Notes under the pieces: model-generated
What the model was told of the DNA's origin: nothing
Database searches by the model: none
What the model saw: the letters and a program-made list of their open reading frames with translations, nothing else
DNA from: Vibrio aquaticus
GTDB taxonomy: Bacteria > Pseudomonadota > Gammaproteobacteria > Enterobacterales > Vibrionaceae
Length of the DNA stretch: 64,000 nucleotides
NCBI RefSeq assembly: GCF_003970385.1
Contig: NZ_RXZH01000006.1
Location: forward strand, 62,001 to 126,000
Direction of reading: 5' to 3'
Shown here: in pieces, positions 36,412-46,545 of the stretch
How positions within the stretch are numbered: position 1 is the stretch's first letter
How the letters are laid out: each line of letters opens with the position of its first letter
Made by a program: the position numbers and the translations under genes

Positions 36412-37686
36412 CTATTCACTTTTACTTAAAGCAGGGAAGACTTTGACGAGCTTAATTCGGTTCTCTTCCAGCTCGACAATCTCCATAGGGTGACCAGAGA
36501 CTTGGACGCTCAGGTGACTTTCTGGAATATCTTCTAAATGTTCGAGGATCAAACCGTTGAGTGTACGAGGCCCATCGGTTGGCAACATCCACTTCAGGCC
36601 TTTATTAATATCACGTATGTTGGCACTGCCTTCAATGAGGAAACTGCCATCACCCTGAGGGGTAATTTCTTCAGACAGGCTAGGTGCAATAGATGTAGTG
36701 AATTCACCGACGATCTCTTCCAAAATATCCTCAAGTGTCACGAGGCCAATAATGTCCCCATATTCATCCACGATGAGGCCAATACGCTGTTTATTGCGTT
36801 GGAATTTTAAAAGCTGAACATTAAGTGGTGTGCTTTCCGGAATAAAGTAGACTTCATCAGCGGCGCGCAGCAAGGTCTCTTTAGTGAACTCATTCTTCTC
36901 TAGCATCAAACGGTAGGATTCACGAAGGCGCAGCATACCGACAACTTCATCGATTTGGTCACGATAGAGCACGACACGGCCATGTGGTGAGTGAGTAAGC
37001 TGTCTAACAATCGACTTCCAATCGTCATTGATATCAATACCCGTAATTTCATTACGTGGCACCATGATGTCATTCACGGTGACGTGCTCTAAGTCTAGGA
37101 TCGAAATCAACATGTCTTGGTGGCGTCTTGGAATCAGACTACCGGCTTCATTTACTACCGTTCTTAGCTCTTCTGAACTTAAGTGGTCATCACCGCCATG
37201 GTCGGCACGAATACCCAATAAACGAATAAAGCCATTGGTAATGAAATTCACTAACACCACTAGCGGCGAGAGCAACTTCATTAAGATGCTCAACACGATG
37301 CTACTCGCATAAGAGACACGCTCTGGATAAAGCGAGGCAAGGGTTTTAGGTGTCACTTCAGCAAAGACAAGCACCACCATGGTCAGAGCACCAGTGGCAA
37401 TGGCCACTCCGAGATCGCCATAAAGACGCATGCCAAGAATGGTCGCAATAGCGGAGGCGAGAATGTTAACAAGGTTGTTGCCGATAAGAATAAGCCCAAT
37501 TAAGCGGTCTGGGCGATCGAGTAGCTTTTCAACACGCTTAGCACCTTTGTGGCCATTATTAGCAAGGTGTTTTAAGCGGTAGCGGTTCAAAGACATCATC
37601 CCTGTCTCTGAGCCCGAAAAATATCCTGAAATGATGATAAGACACGCGAGTAGCGCAAATAAGATACCCGTAGATATGTCGTCCAA
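36412..37686 (-). CDS. yfjD: CorB/YfjD-type CNNM-family membrane protein
   Basis: A 424-residue protein of the HlyC/CorC (CNNM) family linked to magnesium or cobalt efflux. Domains in order: DUF21 membrane domain (about 1-180, with SGYFSGSETGMMSLNRYR and LIGNNLVN motifs), paired CBS domains (about 200-330, MVPRNEITGID and LVTLEDILEEIVGE), and a CorC_HlyC domain (345-420). In E. coli the neighbour order yfjD-ypjD-ffh is the same. Transported ion not shown by sequence alone. Confidence 0.93.
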   Translation of the reverse strand: MDDISTGILFALLACLIIISGYFSGSETGMMSLNRYRLKHLANNGHKGAKRVEKLLDRPDRLIGLILIGNNLVNILASAIATILGMRLYGDLGVAIATGALTMVVLVFAEVTPKTLASLYPERVSYASSIVLSILMKLLSPLVVLVNFITNGFIRLLGIRADHGGDDHLSSEELRTVVNEAGSLIPRRHQDMLISILDLEHVTVNDIMVPRNEITGIDINDDWKSIVRQLTHSPHGRVVLYRDQIDEVVGMLRLRESYRLMLEKNEFTKETLLRAADEVYFIPESTPLNVQLLKFQRNKQRIGLIVDEYGDIIGLVTLEDILEEIVGEFTTSIAPSLSEEITPQGDGSFLIEGSANIRDINKGLKWMLPTDGPRTLNGLILEHLEDIPESHLSVQVSGHPMEIVELEENRIKLVKVFPALSKSE

Positions 37687-37777
37687 AGCTTATCTTTTCC
37701 TTGTGATGGTTTGGTTAATTTATGACCTAAAAGGCGGTTCAAGTCAATTTCAAAAATGGAATGAGATATTGTAAAGA

Positions 37778-37803
37778 AAAGGTGCACTTGATGCACCTTT
37801 CTC
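37778..37803 (-). terminator. Terminator after ypjD
   Basis: AAAGGTGCA (37778-37786) and TGCACCTTT (37792-37800) form a 9-bp stem with a 5-nt loop; on the minus strand the stem is followed by TCTTTAC. It separates ypjD from the corB-like gene downstream. Confidence 0.7.
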
Positions 37804-37809
37804 TATGAA

Positions 37810-38604
37810 TTAGTTCAGAATGATTTCGCGTACAAAGCGACTGCCAAAATAGGCCAAGGTAAGCAGTGTTGCCCCTGCGACTGCAAACCAAGTGACTTTT
37901 CGGCCGCGCCAACCTTTTTGGTAGTGCCCCCAAAGTAAGACAGAGTAGACAAGCCAAGCAATAAAAGAGAGTAGTCCTTTATGCGCCTTACCTTGGGCAA
38001 ACATATCTTGAACAAAGAAGAAGCCGGTAAGCAATGTGCCGGTCAGCAGTAATGTACCGATGAGAATAATATTGAACAGCTGACGCTCTACCATTAGAAG
38101 AGGTGGCAGATTAGGGTTGATCGCTAAGGCTTTCTTTGTTTTGAGTTTGTGATCAAGCCAAGCCAGTTGCAGTGCATACAAAGCGCCGATCGTCAGAGTC
38201 GAATACGAGAAAAGGGCTAAAGAAATATGAATCAGTAGCTTGGGGTCTTGCTCTAAGTGTGTAATGAAGGTGCTTGGAAGAAAAGCCGCAGCGAGTAAAT
38301 TAATCGCAGAGAAGCTGTACACCACCGGCAACAAGAACCAAAGGCGAGTCTTTAGCATCGCTCCACTCATCACCATCGAGATAATAAAGCTGATTAGAGA
38401 GGCGACATTTAAAATGCTTAAGTTCTGCCCAGAAGAGCCTAAAATGAGGTCGCTGAGCAACCATGCATGAAAGGCCAGAGCAACAACGGCACTGACTAAA
38501 ACAGTTTTAACGCGGATCCCTGTTTGATGAACAAGTCCCGGAATGATGGTTGCAATTGCTAACGAATAGAGTATTGCAGCAGCAACGGCGATTAAATTGT
38601 CCAT
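37810..38604 (-). CDS. ypjD: Inner-membrane protein YpjD, cytochrome c assembly (CcsA/HemX) family
   Basis: A 264-residue protein with about eight membrane segments and the CcsA/CcmC-type region near the C-terminus (HKGLLSFIAWLVYSVLLWGHYQKGW), which includes the conserved WxxWG-like tail. Homologues are annotated as cytochrome c assembly or HemX-like; the exact role of YpjD is not established. It is divergent from ffh and upstream of the corB-like gene. Confidence 0.92.
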   Translation of the reverse strand: MDNLIAVAAAILYSLAIATIIPGLVHQTGIRVKTVLVSAVVALAFHAWLLSDLILGSSGQNLSILNVASLISFIISMVMSGAMLKTRLWFLLPVVYSFSAINLLAAAFLPSTFITHLEQDPKLLIHISLALFSYSTLTIGALYALQLAWLDHKLKTKKALAINPNLPPLLMVERQLFNIILIGTLLLTGTLLTGFFFVQDMFAQGKAHKGLLSFIAWLVYSVLLWGHYQKGWRGRKVTWFAVAGATLLTLAYFGSRFVREIILN

Positions 38605-38813
38605 TATTCTCGATGAGCTGGTGGATTTTTAACAAATTATACCCTGCATCAACGGCTTGAGCTATGACTTATCACTTTCAATTCGTCAGCATGAGATATC
38701 AAAAGTTATCTAGGCAGTGTCAAGCGGGGGTTGGCTAAGGTATACTCATAGTAATATTTCGCCAAAAGTGATGGGCGAGCCTACTTGCAAACCGTCTAGG
38801 TAAAGAGACAAAG

Positions 38814-40205
38814 ATGTTTGAGAATTTAACGGATCGATTATCCAAAACGCTGAAAAACATCAGCGGTAAAGGTCGCCTGACCGAAGATAATATTAAAGAG
38901 ACGTTGCGCGAAGTGCGCATGGCACTTCTTGAAGCTGACGTAGCGCTACCAGTTGTACGTGATTTTATTAAGCGTATTAAAGAGAGTGCAGTGGGTGTAG
39001 AGGTGTCTAAATCTCTTACTCCAGGACAAGAGTTCATTAAGATCGTTCAAGCGGAACTTGAAGCGGTTATGGGTGAGTCAAATGAAGCCCTAGACCTAGC
39101 CGCTCAACCGCCAGCTGTGATTTTGATGGCAGGCCTACAAGGTGCGGGTAAAACCACTTCGGTAGGTAAGCTATCTAAACTATTAACAGAGCGTGATAAA
39201 AAGAAAGTCCTTGTCGTTTCTGCCGACGTTTACCGCCCAGCGGCGATTAAACAGCTAGAAACGCTAGCTGCTGATGTTGGTGTCGATTTCTTCCCATCGA
39301 CAGCTGATCAGAAGCCTATCGATATTGCTAACGCAGCGATTGACCACGCGAAGAAGAAATTCTACGACGTGCTTATTGTCGATACTGCGGGTCGCCTAGC
39401 GGTTGATGAGCAGATGATGGCGGAAATCCAACAGCTTCATAGTGCTATCAATCCTGTTGAGACCCTGTTCGTTGTTGATGCAATGACAGGTCAAGATGCA
39501 GCGAATACGGCAAAAGCGTTTGGTGACACACTGCCATTAACGGGTGTGGTTTTAACCAAGGTTGATGGTGATGCGCGTGGTGGTGCTGCACTGTCTGTTC
39601 GCCATATCACCGGCAAACCGATTAAGTTCTTAGGTGTTGGTGAAAAAACGGATGCACTAGAACCGTTCCACCCAGATCGTGTCGCTTCACGTATTCTTGG
39701 TATGGGTGACGTACTGTCACTGATCGAAGACCTTCAGCGTAATGTCGATACCGAAAAAGCAGAGAAACTGGCTAAGAAGTTCAAAGAGAAGAAAGGTTTT
39801 GACCTTGAAGACTTCCGTGAACAGCTAGGTCAAATGCAAAACATGGGCGGCATGATGGGCATGATGGATAAGCTGCCAGGCATGAGTAACTTACCGGACA
39901 ACGTGAAAGACAAAGTTGACGACAAGATGTTCAAGCAGATGGAAGCGATCATCAATTCAATGACGATGAAAGAGCGTCAGCGCCCTGAGCTTATCAAAGG
40001 TTCTCGTAAGAAGCGTATCGCAGCAGGCTCTGGTACCCAAGTGCAAGATGTAAACCGTCTGCTTAAGCAGTTCACCCAAATGCAGAAGATGATGAAGAAA
40101 ATGCAGAAAGGTGGCATGAAAGGCATGATGCGCAACATGCAAGGCATGATGGGCGGCGGCATGGGTGGAATGGGCGGCGGTGGTTTCAATCCATTTGGTC
40201 GTTAA
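38814..40205 (+). CDS. ffh: Signal recognition particle protein Ffh (SRP54)
   Basis: GTPase that with 4.5S RNA targets nascent membrane proteins to FtsY. The 463-residue protein has the N domain (1-90), G domain with G1 GLQGAGKTT (near 107-115), DTAGRL (near 190) and TKVDGDARGG (near 247-256), and a methionine-rich M domain (about 300-463) ending in a Gly-Met repeat tail. A TATACT-like -10 lies about 70 bp upstream in the divergent gap with ypjD. Confidence 0.98.
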   Translation: MFENLTDRLSKTLKNISGKGRLTEDNIKETLREVRMALLEADVALPVVRDFIKRIKESAVGVEVSKSLTPGQEFIKIVQAELEAVMGESNEALDLAAQPPAVILMAGLQGAGKTTSVGKLSKLLTERDKKKVLVVSADVYRPAAIKQLETLAADVGVDFFPSTADQKPIDIANAAIDHAKKKFYDVLIVDTAGRLAVDEQMMAEIQQLHSAINPVETLFVVDAMTGQDAANTAKAFGDTLPLTGVVLTKVDGDARGGAALSVRHITGKPIKFLGVGEKTDALEPFHPDRVASRILGMGDVLSLIEDLQRNVDTEKAEKLAKKFKEKKGFDLEDFREQLGQMQNMGGMMGMMDKLPGMSNLPDNVKDKVDDKMFKQMEAIINSMTMKERQRPELIKGSRKKRIAAGSGTQVQDVNRLLKQFTQMQKMMKKMQKGGMKGMMRNMQGMMGGGMGGMGGGGFNPFGR

Positions 40206-40292
40206 TTTCGCTCTGCGATAAAAATTTCAAGGTGTTAGCTAGGTCACAAACTTAGATTCAGTTTTATGTTGGTGAAAAAGTAGCTAAATGCC

Positions 40293-40320
40293 TTGCATTG
40301 CTCCGGAATAAGAGTAAAAT
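40293..40320 (+). promoter_or_regulatory. Possible promoter for the rpsP operon
   Basis: TTGCAT (40293-40298) and TAAAAT (40315-40320) are 16 bases apart, giving a start near 40327 and a leader of about 85 nt. The same DNA contains a hairpin (GCTCCGGAAT at 40300-40309, ATTCCGGAGC at 40319-40328) followed by TTTATTTT, which may instead be the ffh terminator. Both readings cannot be equally important. Confidence 0.4.
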
Positions 40321-40336
40321 TCCGGAGCTTTATTTT
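40300..40336 (+). terminator. Terminator after ffh
   Basis: GCTCCGGAAT (40300-40309) and ATTCCGGAGC (40319-40328) form a 10-bp stem with a 9-nt loop, followed by TTTATTTT. It lies about 95 bp after the ffh stop codon. Confidence 0.6.
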
Positions 40337-40343
40337 GGCACGG

Positions 40344-40392
40344 ACCCCAAACTATTTATTGATTAAGTAGTCCTTGGGGTTAATTTTATTTT
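40344..40392 (+). promoter_or_regulatory. Leader hairpin before rpsP, possible attenuator
   Basis: ACCCCAA (40344-40350) and TTGGGGT (40374-40380) form a stem followed by TAATTTTATTTTTG, a terminator-like tail, only about 20 bases before the rpsP start. An overlapping pairing (GGAC at 40342-40345 with GTCC at 40370-40373) is mutually exclusive with the first, a layout seen in attenuators. Confidence 0.4.
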
Positions 40393-40413
40393 TGAGAAAG
40401 CAAAGAGGACGAC

Positions 40414-40662
40414 ATGGTAACCATTCGTTTGGCACGTCACGGCGCTAAAAAGCGTCCATTTTATCAAATCGTAGTAGCGGACAGCCGCAACGCTGCAACT
40501 GGCCGTTTCATCGAGAAAGTTGGTTTCTTTAACCCAACTGCTCAAGGTCAAGAAGAAGGTCTACGTCTAGACCTAGATCGCGTTAACCACTGGGTTGGTC
40601 AAGGCGCATCTCTATCTGACCGCGTAGCTAAGCTAGTTAAAGACGCTCAAAAAGCGGCTTAA
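40414..40662 (+). CDS. rpsP: 30S ribosomal protein S16
   Basis: Small-subunit assembly protein. The 82-residue sequence has the family start [20 protein letters not shown] and the [11 protein letters not shown] tail. AGAGGA lies 6-7 bases before the start. It heads the conserved rpsP-rimM-trmD-rplS operon. Confidence 0.98.
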   Translation: MVTIRLARHGAKKRPFYQIVVADSRNAATGRFIEKVGFFNPTAQGQEEGLRLDLDRVNHWVGQGASLSDRVAKLVKDAQKAA

Positions 40663-40687
40663 TTCTTACTTAATAGAAGATTAGCTT

Positions 40688-41236
40688 ATGTCGATGAAAG
40701 GCAATGAAACGATGAGTGAAGACAAGATTGTTGTAGGTAAGTTTGGTGCTTCTTATGGCATTCGTGGCTGGCTTAAAGTTTTATCCTACACAGACAATGC
40801 TGAAAGCATATTTGATTACGCACCTTGGTACATTAATCAAGGTGGTCAGTGGGTTGAATACAAAGCTGAGAGCTGGAAGCGCCATAACAAAGGTTTGGTG
40901 GTAAAGCTTGAAGGTCTGGATGTGCGCGAAGATGCGCAATTACTGACAAACTTTGAAATTTCAATTAACCCTGCGGTATTACCAGAATTGCCATCAGACG
41001 AGTTCTATTGGCGTGATCTGATTGGAATGCAAGTAGTAACTGATAAAGGTTATGACCTCGGTATTGTTTCTGACATGCTAGAGACTGGCTCCAACGATGT
41101 TTTGGTCATTAAAGCAAATCTTAAAGATGCTTTCGGGCAAAAGGAACGATTAATTCCGTTCCTTGAAGAGCAAGTGATCAAAAATATTGATCGCGAAGCT
41201 CAACGGATCGAAGTTGACTGGGATCCTGGATTCTAA
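40688..41236 (+). CDS. rimM: 16S rRNA processing protein RimM
   Basis: Assists maturation of the 30S head by binding S19. The 182-residue protein has the RimM N-terminal domain (about 15-95, [17 protein letters not shown]) and a C-terminal PRC-barrel (about 103-180, [10 protein letters not shown] to IEVDWDPGF). ATG 40688 gives an N-terminus ([13 protein letters not shown]) like the annotated V. cholerae protein; ATG 40712 is a possible shorter start. Confidence 0.96.
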   Translation: MSMKGNETMSEDKIVVGKFGASYGIRGWLKVLSYTDNAESIFDYAPWYINQGGQWVEYKAESWKRHNKGLVVKLEGLDVREDAQLLTNFEISINPAVLPELPSDEFYWRDLIGMQVVTDKGYDLGIVSDMLETGSNDVLVIKANLKDAFGQKERLIPFLEEQVIKNIDREAQRIEVDWDPGF

Positions 41237-41263
41237 ACTCCAAATATTCAGAGCGAGATAAAC

Positions 41264-42013
41264 ATGTGGGTTGGCGTTATTAGCCTATTTCCTGAAATGT
41301 TCCGTTCTGTTACTGACTTTGGAGTAACAGGTCAAGCGGTTAAAAAAGGTCTTTTGTCGATTGAGACTTGGAATCCTCGTGATTTCACGCACGACAAACA
41401 TCGCACTGTAGATGACAGACCTTATGGTGGTGGCCCAGGTATGCTGATGATGGTACAGCCTTTGCGCGATGCTATTCAGACAGCTAAGCAAGCCTCACCA
41501 GGTAAGACGAAAGTCATTTACCTTTCTCCTCAAGGTCGCAAGCTCGACCAGCAAGGAGTGGAAGAGTTGGCAACAAACGAGAATTTACTTCTCATTTGTG
41601 GCCGCTATGAAGGGGTAGATGAGCGTATCATTCAATCTGAAGTTGACGAAGAATGGTCAATTGGAGATTTTGTGATGACGGGTGGGGAAATTCCAGCCAT
41701 GACGTTAATTGACTCAGTGTCTCGGTTTATACCGGGTGTACTAGGAGATTTTGCGTCAGCAGAAGAAGACTCTTTTGCGAATGGCTTGTTAGATTGTCCA
41801 CACTATACGCGTCCTGAAGTGTTAGACGGTAAAGAAGTGCCTGCGGTACTCAAGTCTGGCAACCACAAGGACATTCGTCACTGGCGACTCAAGCAGTCGT
41901 TAGGCCGTACTTGGCTTAGAAGACCAGAACTCCTGGAAAACCTAGCTCTGACTGACGAACAGGAACAATTACTGGCCGAATTTATCAAAGAGCACCGCTC
42001 TGATAAGAAGTAA
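41264..42013 (+). CDS. trmD: tRNA (guanine-N1-)-methyltransferase
   Basis: Methylates G37 of tRNAs next to the anticodon, preventing frameshifts; SAM-dependent SPOUT enzyme with a trefoil knot. The 249-residue protein has [13 protein letters not shown] (near 50-62), the knot motif [13 protein letters not shown] (near 109-121) and [15 protein letters not shown] (near 132-146). It is the third gene of the rpsP operon. Confidence 0.98.
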   Translation: MWVGVISLFPEMFRSVTDFGVTGQAVKKGLLSIETWNPRDFTHDKHRTVDDRPYGGGPGMLMMVQPLRDAIQTAKQASPGKTKVIYLSPQGRKLDQQGVEELATNENLLLICGRYEGVDERIIQSEVDEEWSIGDFVMTGGEIPAMTLIDSVSRFIPGVLGDFASAEEDSFANGLLDCPHYTRPEVLDGKEVPAVLKSGNHKDIRHWRLKQSLGRTWLRRPELLENLALTDEQEQLLAEFIKEHRSDKK

Positions 42014-42061
42014 GCAGTAACCTATTAAATTTAGTATCAGTTTATTCTAGGAATATTAAAA

Positions 42062-42415
42062 ATGAGTAACATCATCAAGGCTCTTGAAGAAGAGCAAATG
42101 AAAAAAGACCTACCTAACTACGCACCTGGTGACACAGTTGTTGTTCAAGTTAAGGTAAAAGAAGGTGACCGTGAGCGTCTACAGGCTTTCGAAGGCGTTG
42201 TAATCGCAATCCGTAACCGTGGTCTACACTCTGCATTCACTGTACGTAAGATTTCTAACGGTGAAGGCGTAGAGCGTACGTTCCAAACTCACTCTCCAAT
42301 GGTTGATAGCATCGAAGTTAAACGCCGTGGTGCAGTACGTCGTGCCAAGTTGTACTACCTACGTGAGCGTTCTGGTAAGTCAGCTCGTATCAAAGAGAAA
42401 CTTGCTAAGAAGTAA
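42062..42415 (+). CDS. rplS: 50S ribosomal protein L19
   Basis: Large-subunit protein at the 30S-50S interface. The 117-residue sequence has [20 protein letters not shown] (22-41) and [11 protein letters not shown], with a basic C-terminus. It ends the rpsP-rimM-trmD-rplS operon, and a strong terminator follows. Confidence 0.98.
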   Translation: MSNIIKALEEEQMKKDLPNYAPGDTVVVQVKVKEGDRERLQAFEGVVIAIRNRGLHSAFTVRKISNGEGVERTFQTHSPMVDSIEVKRRGAVRRAKLYYLRERSGKSARIKEKLAKK

Positions 42416-42442
42416 TGCTATAACTAGCGTTCTCATAGTATT

Positions 42443-42471
42443 AGCGGAGGCCCTTAGGCCTCCGCTTTTTT
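42443..42471 (+). terminator. Terminator after rplS
   Basis: AGCGGAGGCC (42443-42452) and GGCCTCCGCT (42457-42466) form a 10-bp GC-rich stem with a 4-nt loop, followed by five T. Confidence 0.9.
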
Positions 42472-42505
42472 ATGCGAAAAATTTGAAAGTTGCGCTTAAA
42501 CATCC

Positions 42506-42610
42506 TGTCATTCCCTAGACTGACGTAGGAAGGAGTAGGGAATCTCTAGAAGCCATCGACTAACTTGGAGAGATCCCCAACTCACTCGTCCCTCGTTCTT
42601 GAGGATGACA
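42506..42610. repeat. Vibrio-type ~100-bp palindromic repeat, copy B
   Basis: Outer arms TGTCATTCCCTAG and GAGGATGACA with inner arms GAGTAGGGAATCTCT and AGAGATCCCCAACTC form one long imperfect hairpin. It lies between the convergent genes rplS and yacG, after the rplS terminator. The rest of the 327-bp gap holds only this repeat and the two terminators. Confidence 0.85.
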
Positions 42611-42685
42611 TAGTAACTTACTGAAATTAAAGGGTGGATACTAATCGTCAGCCCTCCGAAACTTCTCCCGCTCCCAAAACAAAAA

Positions 42686-42710
42686 AGCCGATGTTTTCAC
42701 ATCAGCTCTT
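42686..42710 (-). terminator. Terminator after yacG
   Basis: AGCCGATG (42686-42693) pairs with CATCAGCT (42700-42707), with one G-U pair in the minus-strand transcript, followed on that strand by six T. It is about 35 bases past the yacG stop codon. Confidence 0.7.
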
Positions 42711-42742
42711 CTTTAAGGTTTCATCTCTTCGCTAGTGGCGAT

Positions 42743-42937
42743 CTAGTACTGGTCTTCTGACCATCCATCTGAATCAGACATATCAGGCGCGCCTGGAATG
42801 GTGTTCTCTTCATCGGCCCACTCGCCGAAATCGATCATTTGGCACTGCTTACTACAGAATGGGCGAAAAGGGCTTTGCTCTCCCCAAGGAACGTCTTGGC
42901 CACATTGTGGACATGGCACGATAGTCGGTTTGGACAT
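42743..42937 (-). CDS. yacG: DNA gyrase inhibitor YacG
   Basis: Small zinc-binding protein that in E. coli binds GyrB and inhibits gyrase. The 64-residue sequence has the four zinc cysteines in [10 protein letters not shown] and FCSKQCQ and an acidic tail rich in Asp. It is the last gene of a minus-strand run that includes zapD and coaE, the same order as in E. coli. Confidence 0.95.
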   Translation of the reverse strand: MSKPTIVPCPQCGQDVPWGEQSPFRPFCSKQCQMIDFGEWADEENTIPGAPDMSDSDGWSEDQY

Positions 42938-43006
42938 GATGTTTCTCTAAAGTCAATTCTACTCTTGCGCTAGTATACCGCTAACGGAAGCCAATCTTGA
43001 AGGGGA

Positions 43007-43747
43007 TTAGCTACAAACCGCCAATTTGAACTGGATATCATCAACAGAGGCTTGCCCTGATTCAAAATCAATAAACTTAATGGCAAATCGATTCTTGTGA
43101 CCAGAAATCATTGGATAGACACCATAATGCACAGGCAGCTCTAAACGAAGGATATTCGCTTCATCGGCATCACTTTGGTAAAAGCCATTCTTCGCATCAA
43201 TCGGGCGGAAATGGCCGGTTTCACGCGTCAGTTTAAGCCACTGTTTGAGTGCGATTGAGAGTGGCTTCAACGTGTTTAGCCACTGAGAGGCATCCGCTCG
43301 TTTCTTCTCGATAGGAAGGTGCAACCAGTGGTGCAAAGCAGGAAGGTCGAAGCAGCATGATCCTCCCGGAAGATTGAACCGCTGTCGGATAGCGCTTAAG
43401 AAGCGGTCTTCTTTCAGGCTTTGACCAAAGCGTTCGGCACTCATCAGGTTACGATGAACATCATCAATTTCAGACAACACGTTGCGCAGCATATCTTGAT
43501 TGACGCCTTCAACGTTAAGCCAAGAGCGATAAGCGAGGCGCTGCTTTTCAATATCTTTTGCCAGCTCACTTTTAAGCTGGATCTGTTCGAAGATCTCAAT
43601 GAGATCGAAAAGAGAGCGGAAAAAGGTGAGATGCTGCATATCATCACTGAACTGACCAGCACTATTGAGTTGATTCAGAAGTGCTTCAACTCGCAAATAG
43701 ATACGAGTTTTTTCATTGAGTGGGTGTTCGAAGTAGTGGGTTGTCAT
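43007..43747 (-). CDS. zapD: Z-ring associated protein ZapD
   Basis: Cytoplasmic division protein (formerly YacF) that bundles FtsZ filaments. The 246-residue protein is mostly helical in its first 160 residues and has the family motifs [15 protein letters not shown] (7-21) and [12 protein letters not shown] (near 138-149), with a beta-rich C-terminal third. It lies between coaE and yacG with a gap of about 35 bp to coaE. Confidence 0.96.
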   Translation of the reverse strand: MTTHYFEHPLNEKTRIYLRVEALLNQLNSAGQFSDDMQHLTFFRSLFDLIEIFEQIQLKSELAKDIEKQRLAYRSWLNVEGVNQDMLRNVLSEIDDVHRNLMSAERFGQSLKEDRFLSAIRQRFNLPGGSCCFDLPALHHWLHLPIEKKRADASQWLNTLKPLSIALKQWLKLTRETGHFRPIDAKNGFYQSDADEANILRLELPVHYGVYPMISGHKNRFAIKFIDFESGQASVDDIQFKLAVCS

Positions 43748-43781
43748 TAATACGCAGCTCTGTGTTCGATTACTCTTATTC

Positions 43782-44390
43782 TCACAGATTTGGCCTACAA
43801 ATTTCTAGGAACTTTTGGTGTAATTCTGTGATTTGAGGCAAAAGTTTCTGGTTTTCTGCGTTATTTTTAATCACATAGTCAGCGATTGCTAATCTTTGCT
43901 CGCGGCTAGCTTGAGAACTTAAGATGGCTTGAGCTTGAGTGAACTCGACATTATCTCGCTCAACGGTTCTTTGCAGTTGGATTTCTTCTTCTACGTCGAC
44001 CACCAATACTTGGTCAGCTAAAGTTTGCAGGTTGTTTTCAACCATCAGTGGAATAACCAACAGTGCGTAATCGGATTCAACCTTGGATAGCTGTTCTAGC
44101 ATCTGGGCACGAATCATTGGGTGCAGCAGTTGGTTTATCCACTCTTTCTGTTCTGGCTGACTGAAGATGATTTTTCTCAGCTGAGCACGATTTAATGTGC
44201 CGTCTTGTTGAATCACTTGTTGACCAAAATGTTTTTCGATCGCTTTGAGTCCAGGGCTGCCGGGTTCGACGACCTCTCTTGCCACAATATCGGCATCAAC
44301 AATTTCAATACCAAATTCTTGGTGGAATAAGTTTGCGACCGTCGTTTTACCACTCGCGATTCCACCAGTTAGACCAATGACCAGAGCCAT
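43782..44390 (-). CDS. coaE: Dephospho-CoA kinase
   Basis: Last step of coenzyme A synthesis, phosphorylating the ribose of dephospho-CoA. The 202-residue protein has the P-loop [12 protein letters not shown] (residues 6-17), the [13 protein letters not shown] substrate loop (33-45), and a lid region. It is 4 bp after pilD, so its expression is probably tied to the pilus genes upstream. Confidence 0.97.
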   Translation of the reverse strand: MALVIGLTGGIASGKTTVANLFHQEFGIEIVDADIVAREVVEPGSPGLKAIEKHFGQQVIQQDGTLNRAQLRKIIFSQPEQKEWINQLLHPMIRAQMLEQLSKVESDYALLVIPLMVENNLQTLADQVLVVDVEEEIQLQRTVERDNVEFTQAQAILSSQASREQRLAIADYVIKNNAENQKLLPQITELHQKFLEICRPNL

Positions 44391-44394
44391 AACG

Positions 44395-45264
44395 TTATAC
44401 TCCTAAAACGTATTGAAAGTAGTAATCAAGAATCGCGTCTCCCCACATCAAGCTTATCCAACCAGCAATCGCCAAATAAGGGCCAAATGGAAACGCTTTA
44501 TCAATACCTTGTTGTTTAAGTCTTAGCTGAATCAAACCAAAAACAAGACCAACCAATGAGGAAAGCAGAATGATCATTGGCAGATATTGCCAACCCAACC
44601 AAGCCCCTAGTGCAGCCAAGAGCTTAAAGTCGCCGTAACCCATTCCTTCTTTGCCAGTTGCGAGCTTAAACAGCCAGTAAACACTCCAAAGCGATAGATA
44701 GCCAGCCATGGCTCCAATGACCGCGTCTTGAAGCGAGACGGGACTAATTTGGAACAGTGCGAGTGCAATACCAGCCCAAGTGAGGGGAAGTGTCAGTTGA
44801 TCTGGCAGTAGCATGGTATCGAGATCGATGAAGGTGGCTGCGATGAGAATAAAAGTGAAGAATATCAAGGCAATCGTAAAGTAACTAAAACCAAACTGAG
44901 CGGCGACCATAAAAGATAAAGCCGAGGTAAGCATCTCAACCAGTGGGTAGCGAGCGCTGATCTTATTGCTGCATTGATGGCATTTGCCTTTTAGGAACAA
45001 CCAACTGATTACCGGAATGTTGTCGATAACTCGAATCTTAGTCTCACACTTAGGGCAGGTGGAGGCGGGAACACTTAAGTTAAAGGTGCCTTTAGGTGGG
45101 GTGATCTTGTATTCAGGAAAACTCTCTGCGCACTCTTGGCGCCACTCTCGTTCCATCATGATTGGTAGGCGATGGATCACGACATTGAGAAAGCTGCCCA
45201 CAATTAAACCGAAAATGGCGGCTAAAACGGGGAAGAGCCAAGGGTAGTAATAAAAAAGTTCCAT
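44395..45264 (-). CDS. pilD: Type IV prepilin peptidase and N-methyltransferase PilD
   Basis: Inner-membrane aspartic protease that cuts and N-methylates type IV prepilins and type II secretion pseudopilins. The 289-residue protein has about seven to eight membrane segments, the cytoplasmic zinc loop with two CxxC pairs (CPKCETK and CHQCSNK, about 71-104), and the [11 protein letters not shown] motif with a catalytic Asp (near 205-215); the other is in [11 protein letters not shown]. It is the last pil gene of pilA-B-C-D. Confidence 0.96.
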   Translation of the reverse strand: MELFYYYPWLFPVLAAIFGLIVGSFLNVVIHRLPIMMEREWRQECAESFPEYKITPPKGTFNLSVPASTCPKCETKIRVIDNIPVISWLFLKGKCHQCSNKISARYPLVEMLTSALSFMVAAQFGFSYFTIALIFFTFILIAATFIDLDTMLLPDQLTLPLTWAGIALALFQISPVSLQDAVIGAMAGYLSLWSVYWLFKLATGKEGMGYGDFKLLAALGAWLGWQYLPMIILLSSLVGLVFGLIQLRLKQQGIDKAFPFGPYLAIAGWISLMWGDAILDYYFQYVLGV

Positions 45265-45306
45265 AAGTAGGTACAGCTTGAGAGTGAGAATAGAGATGAG
45301 TCTATA

Positions 45307-46533
45307 CTATCCTAAGACGCTCATTAAATTAAAGATCGGTAGGTACATTGCGACGACTAAACCGCCGACGACCACACCAAGAAAGATGATGATTAAAGGT
45401 TCTAGAATTTTGCCTAAGTTATCAACGGTGTTATCAATCTCAAATTCATAGATGGTGGCAATTTTATTGAGCATGTCGTCTAAACGGCCAGATTCTTCAC
45501 CGATCATCACCATCTGCAGAACCATCTCGGGAAAACAATCACTGTTGCGCATTGCAATGTAGATCGGCATACCTGCTGCGGTATCGCTGTAAACACTATC
45601 AATCGCTTGCTGGTAGTGAACATTATTCGCCGTCTTTGCTGAAGTTTTTAAGCTCGATAAAATTGGTATGCCAGCGCTAAAACTGGTCGCGAGTGTACGA
45701 CTGAATTTAGCAATGGATGCCTTGCTGATGACCGTGCCAATAACAGGAATTTTCAAACCAAGACGACTTGAAAATAGGCGAGCACGGAATGATTTCTTAC
45801 GGGCAACTTTAACCGCAATCACCAATGCAGTGACGAGAAGAAACGTTATTCCACTGTAGGTTTGGGTAAAACTCGATAATTTGAGTACTTGTTGAGTAAA
45901 CCAAGGTAAATCAGCACCAAAGCCACTAAACATGGTTTCAAATTGGGGAATAACCATGGTTAACATTAAGTAGGAAACCGCTAATGCGGTCAGTACCACC
46001 ATGCTTGGGTAGATCAACGCCTTAATAACTTTTGCTCTGAGCTGTTCGGATTTTTCTCGGTAAGTGGCAATACGCTCGAAGACTTCGGCGAGGTTACCCG
46101 CTTGTTCACCGGTGGCCACAAGATCCACATAGAGCGTATCGAAATGGCTACTGGCGGTGCGCATGGCTTTTGAAATCGGAGTGCCGGATTCAACGCCTTT
46201 TGATATTTGTGCCAGAATCGACTTCATCTCTGCTTTACGGTGGTTATCGGCCACCAGTTTGAGTGCCTGAATAATAGGAACGCCGGTGGCCAGCATCGTC
46301 GCTAGTTGGCGTGTAAGAATCGTGATGTCTTTGGTTTTTACTCGTTGAGTGATTCGAGTGAGTGCGGAAACATTACGCTTCTTAAGCTTCTTAATTTGAA
46401 TGTGTTGATCTTTGAGTTTATCTCTAACTTCAGTCTCACTCAAAGCGAGCGTCTGTCCTGAGACGAATTTTCCCGAGCTGTTGACTCCTTTCCAACGATA
46501 ATTCTTTAGTTGAGCTTGGTGAGGTCTTTTCAT
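45307..46533 (-). CDS. pilC: Type IV pilus inner-membrane platform protein PilC
   Basis: Polytopic platform protein of the type IV pilus, in the GspF family. The 408-residue protein has two T2SSF domains (about 72-195 and 275-400), each with cytoplasmic helices and membrane segments ([20 protein letters not shown] and [20 protein letters not shown]). It follows pilB by 12 bp and pairs with that ATPase in pilus extension. Confidence 0.95.
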   Translation of the reverse strand: MKRPHQAQLKNYRWKGVNSSGKFVSGQTLALSETEVRDKLKDQHIQIKKLKKRNVSALTRITQRVKTKDITILTRQLATMLATGVPIIQALKLVADNHRKAEMKSILAQISKGVESGTPISKAMRTASSHFDTLYVDLVATGEQAGNLAEVFERIATYREKSEQLRAKVIKALIYPSMVVLTALAVSYLMLTMVIPQFETMFSGFGADLPWFTQQVLKLSSFTQTYSGITFLLVTALVIAVKVARKKSFRARLFSSRLGLKIPVIGTVISKASIAKFSRTLATSFSAGIPILSSLKTSAKTANNVHYQQAIDSVYSDTAAGMPIYIAMRNSDCFPEMVLQMVMIGEESGRLDDMLNKIATIYEFEIDNTVDNLGKILEPLIIIFLGVVVGGLVVAMYLPIFNLMSVLG

Positions 46534-46545
46534 TCTATTTCCCGG

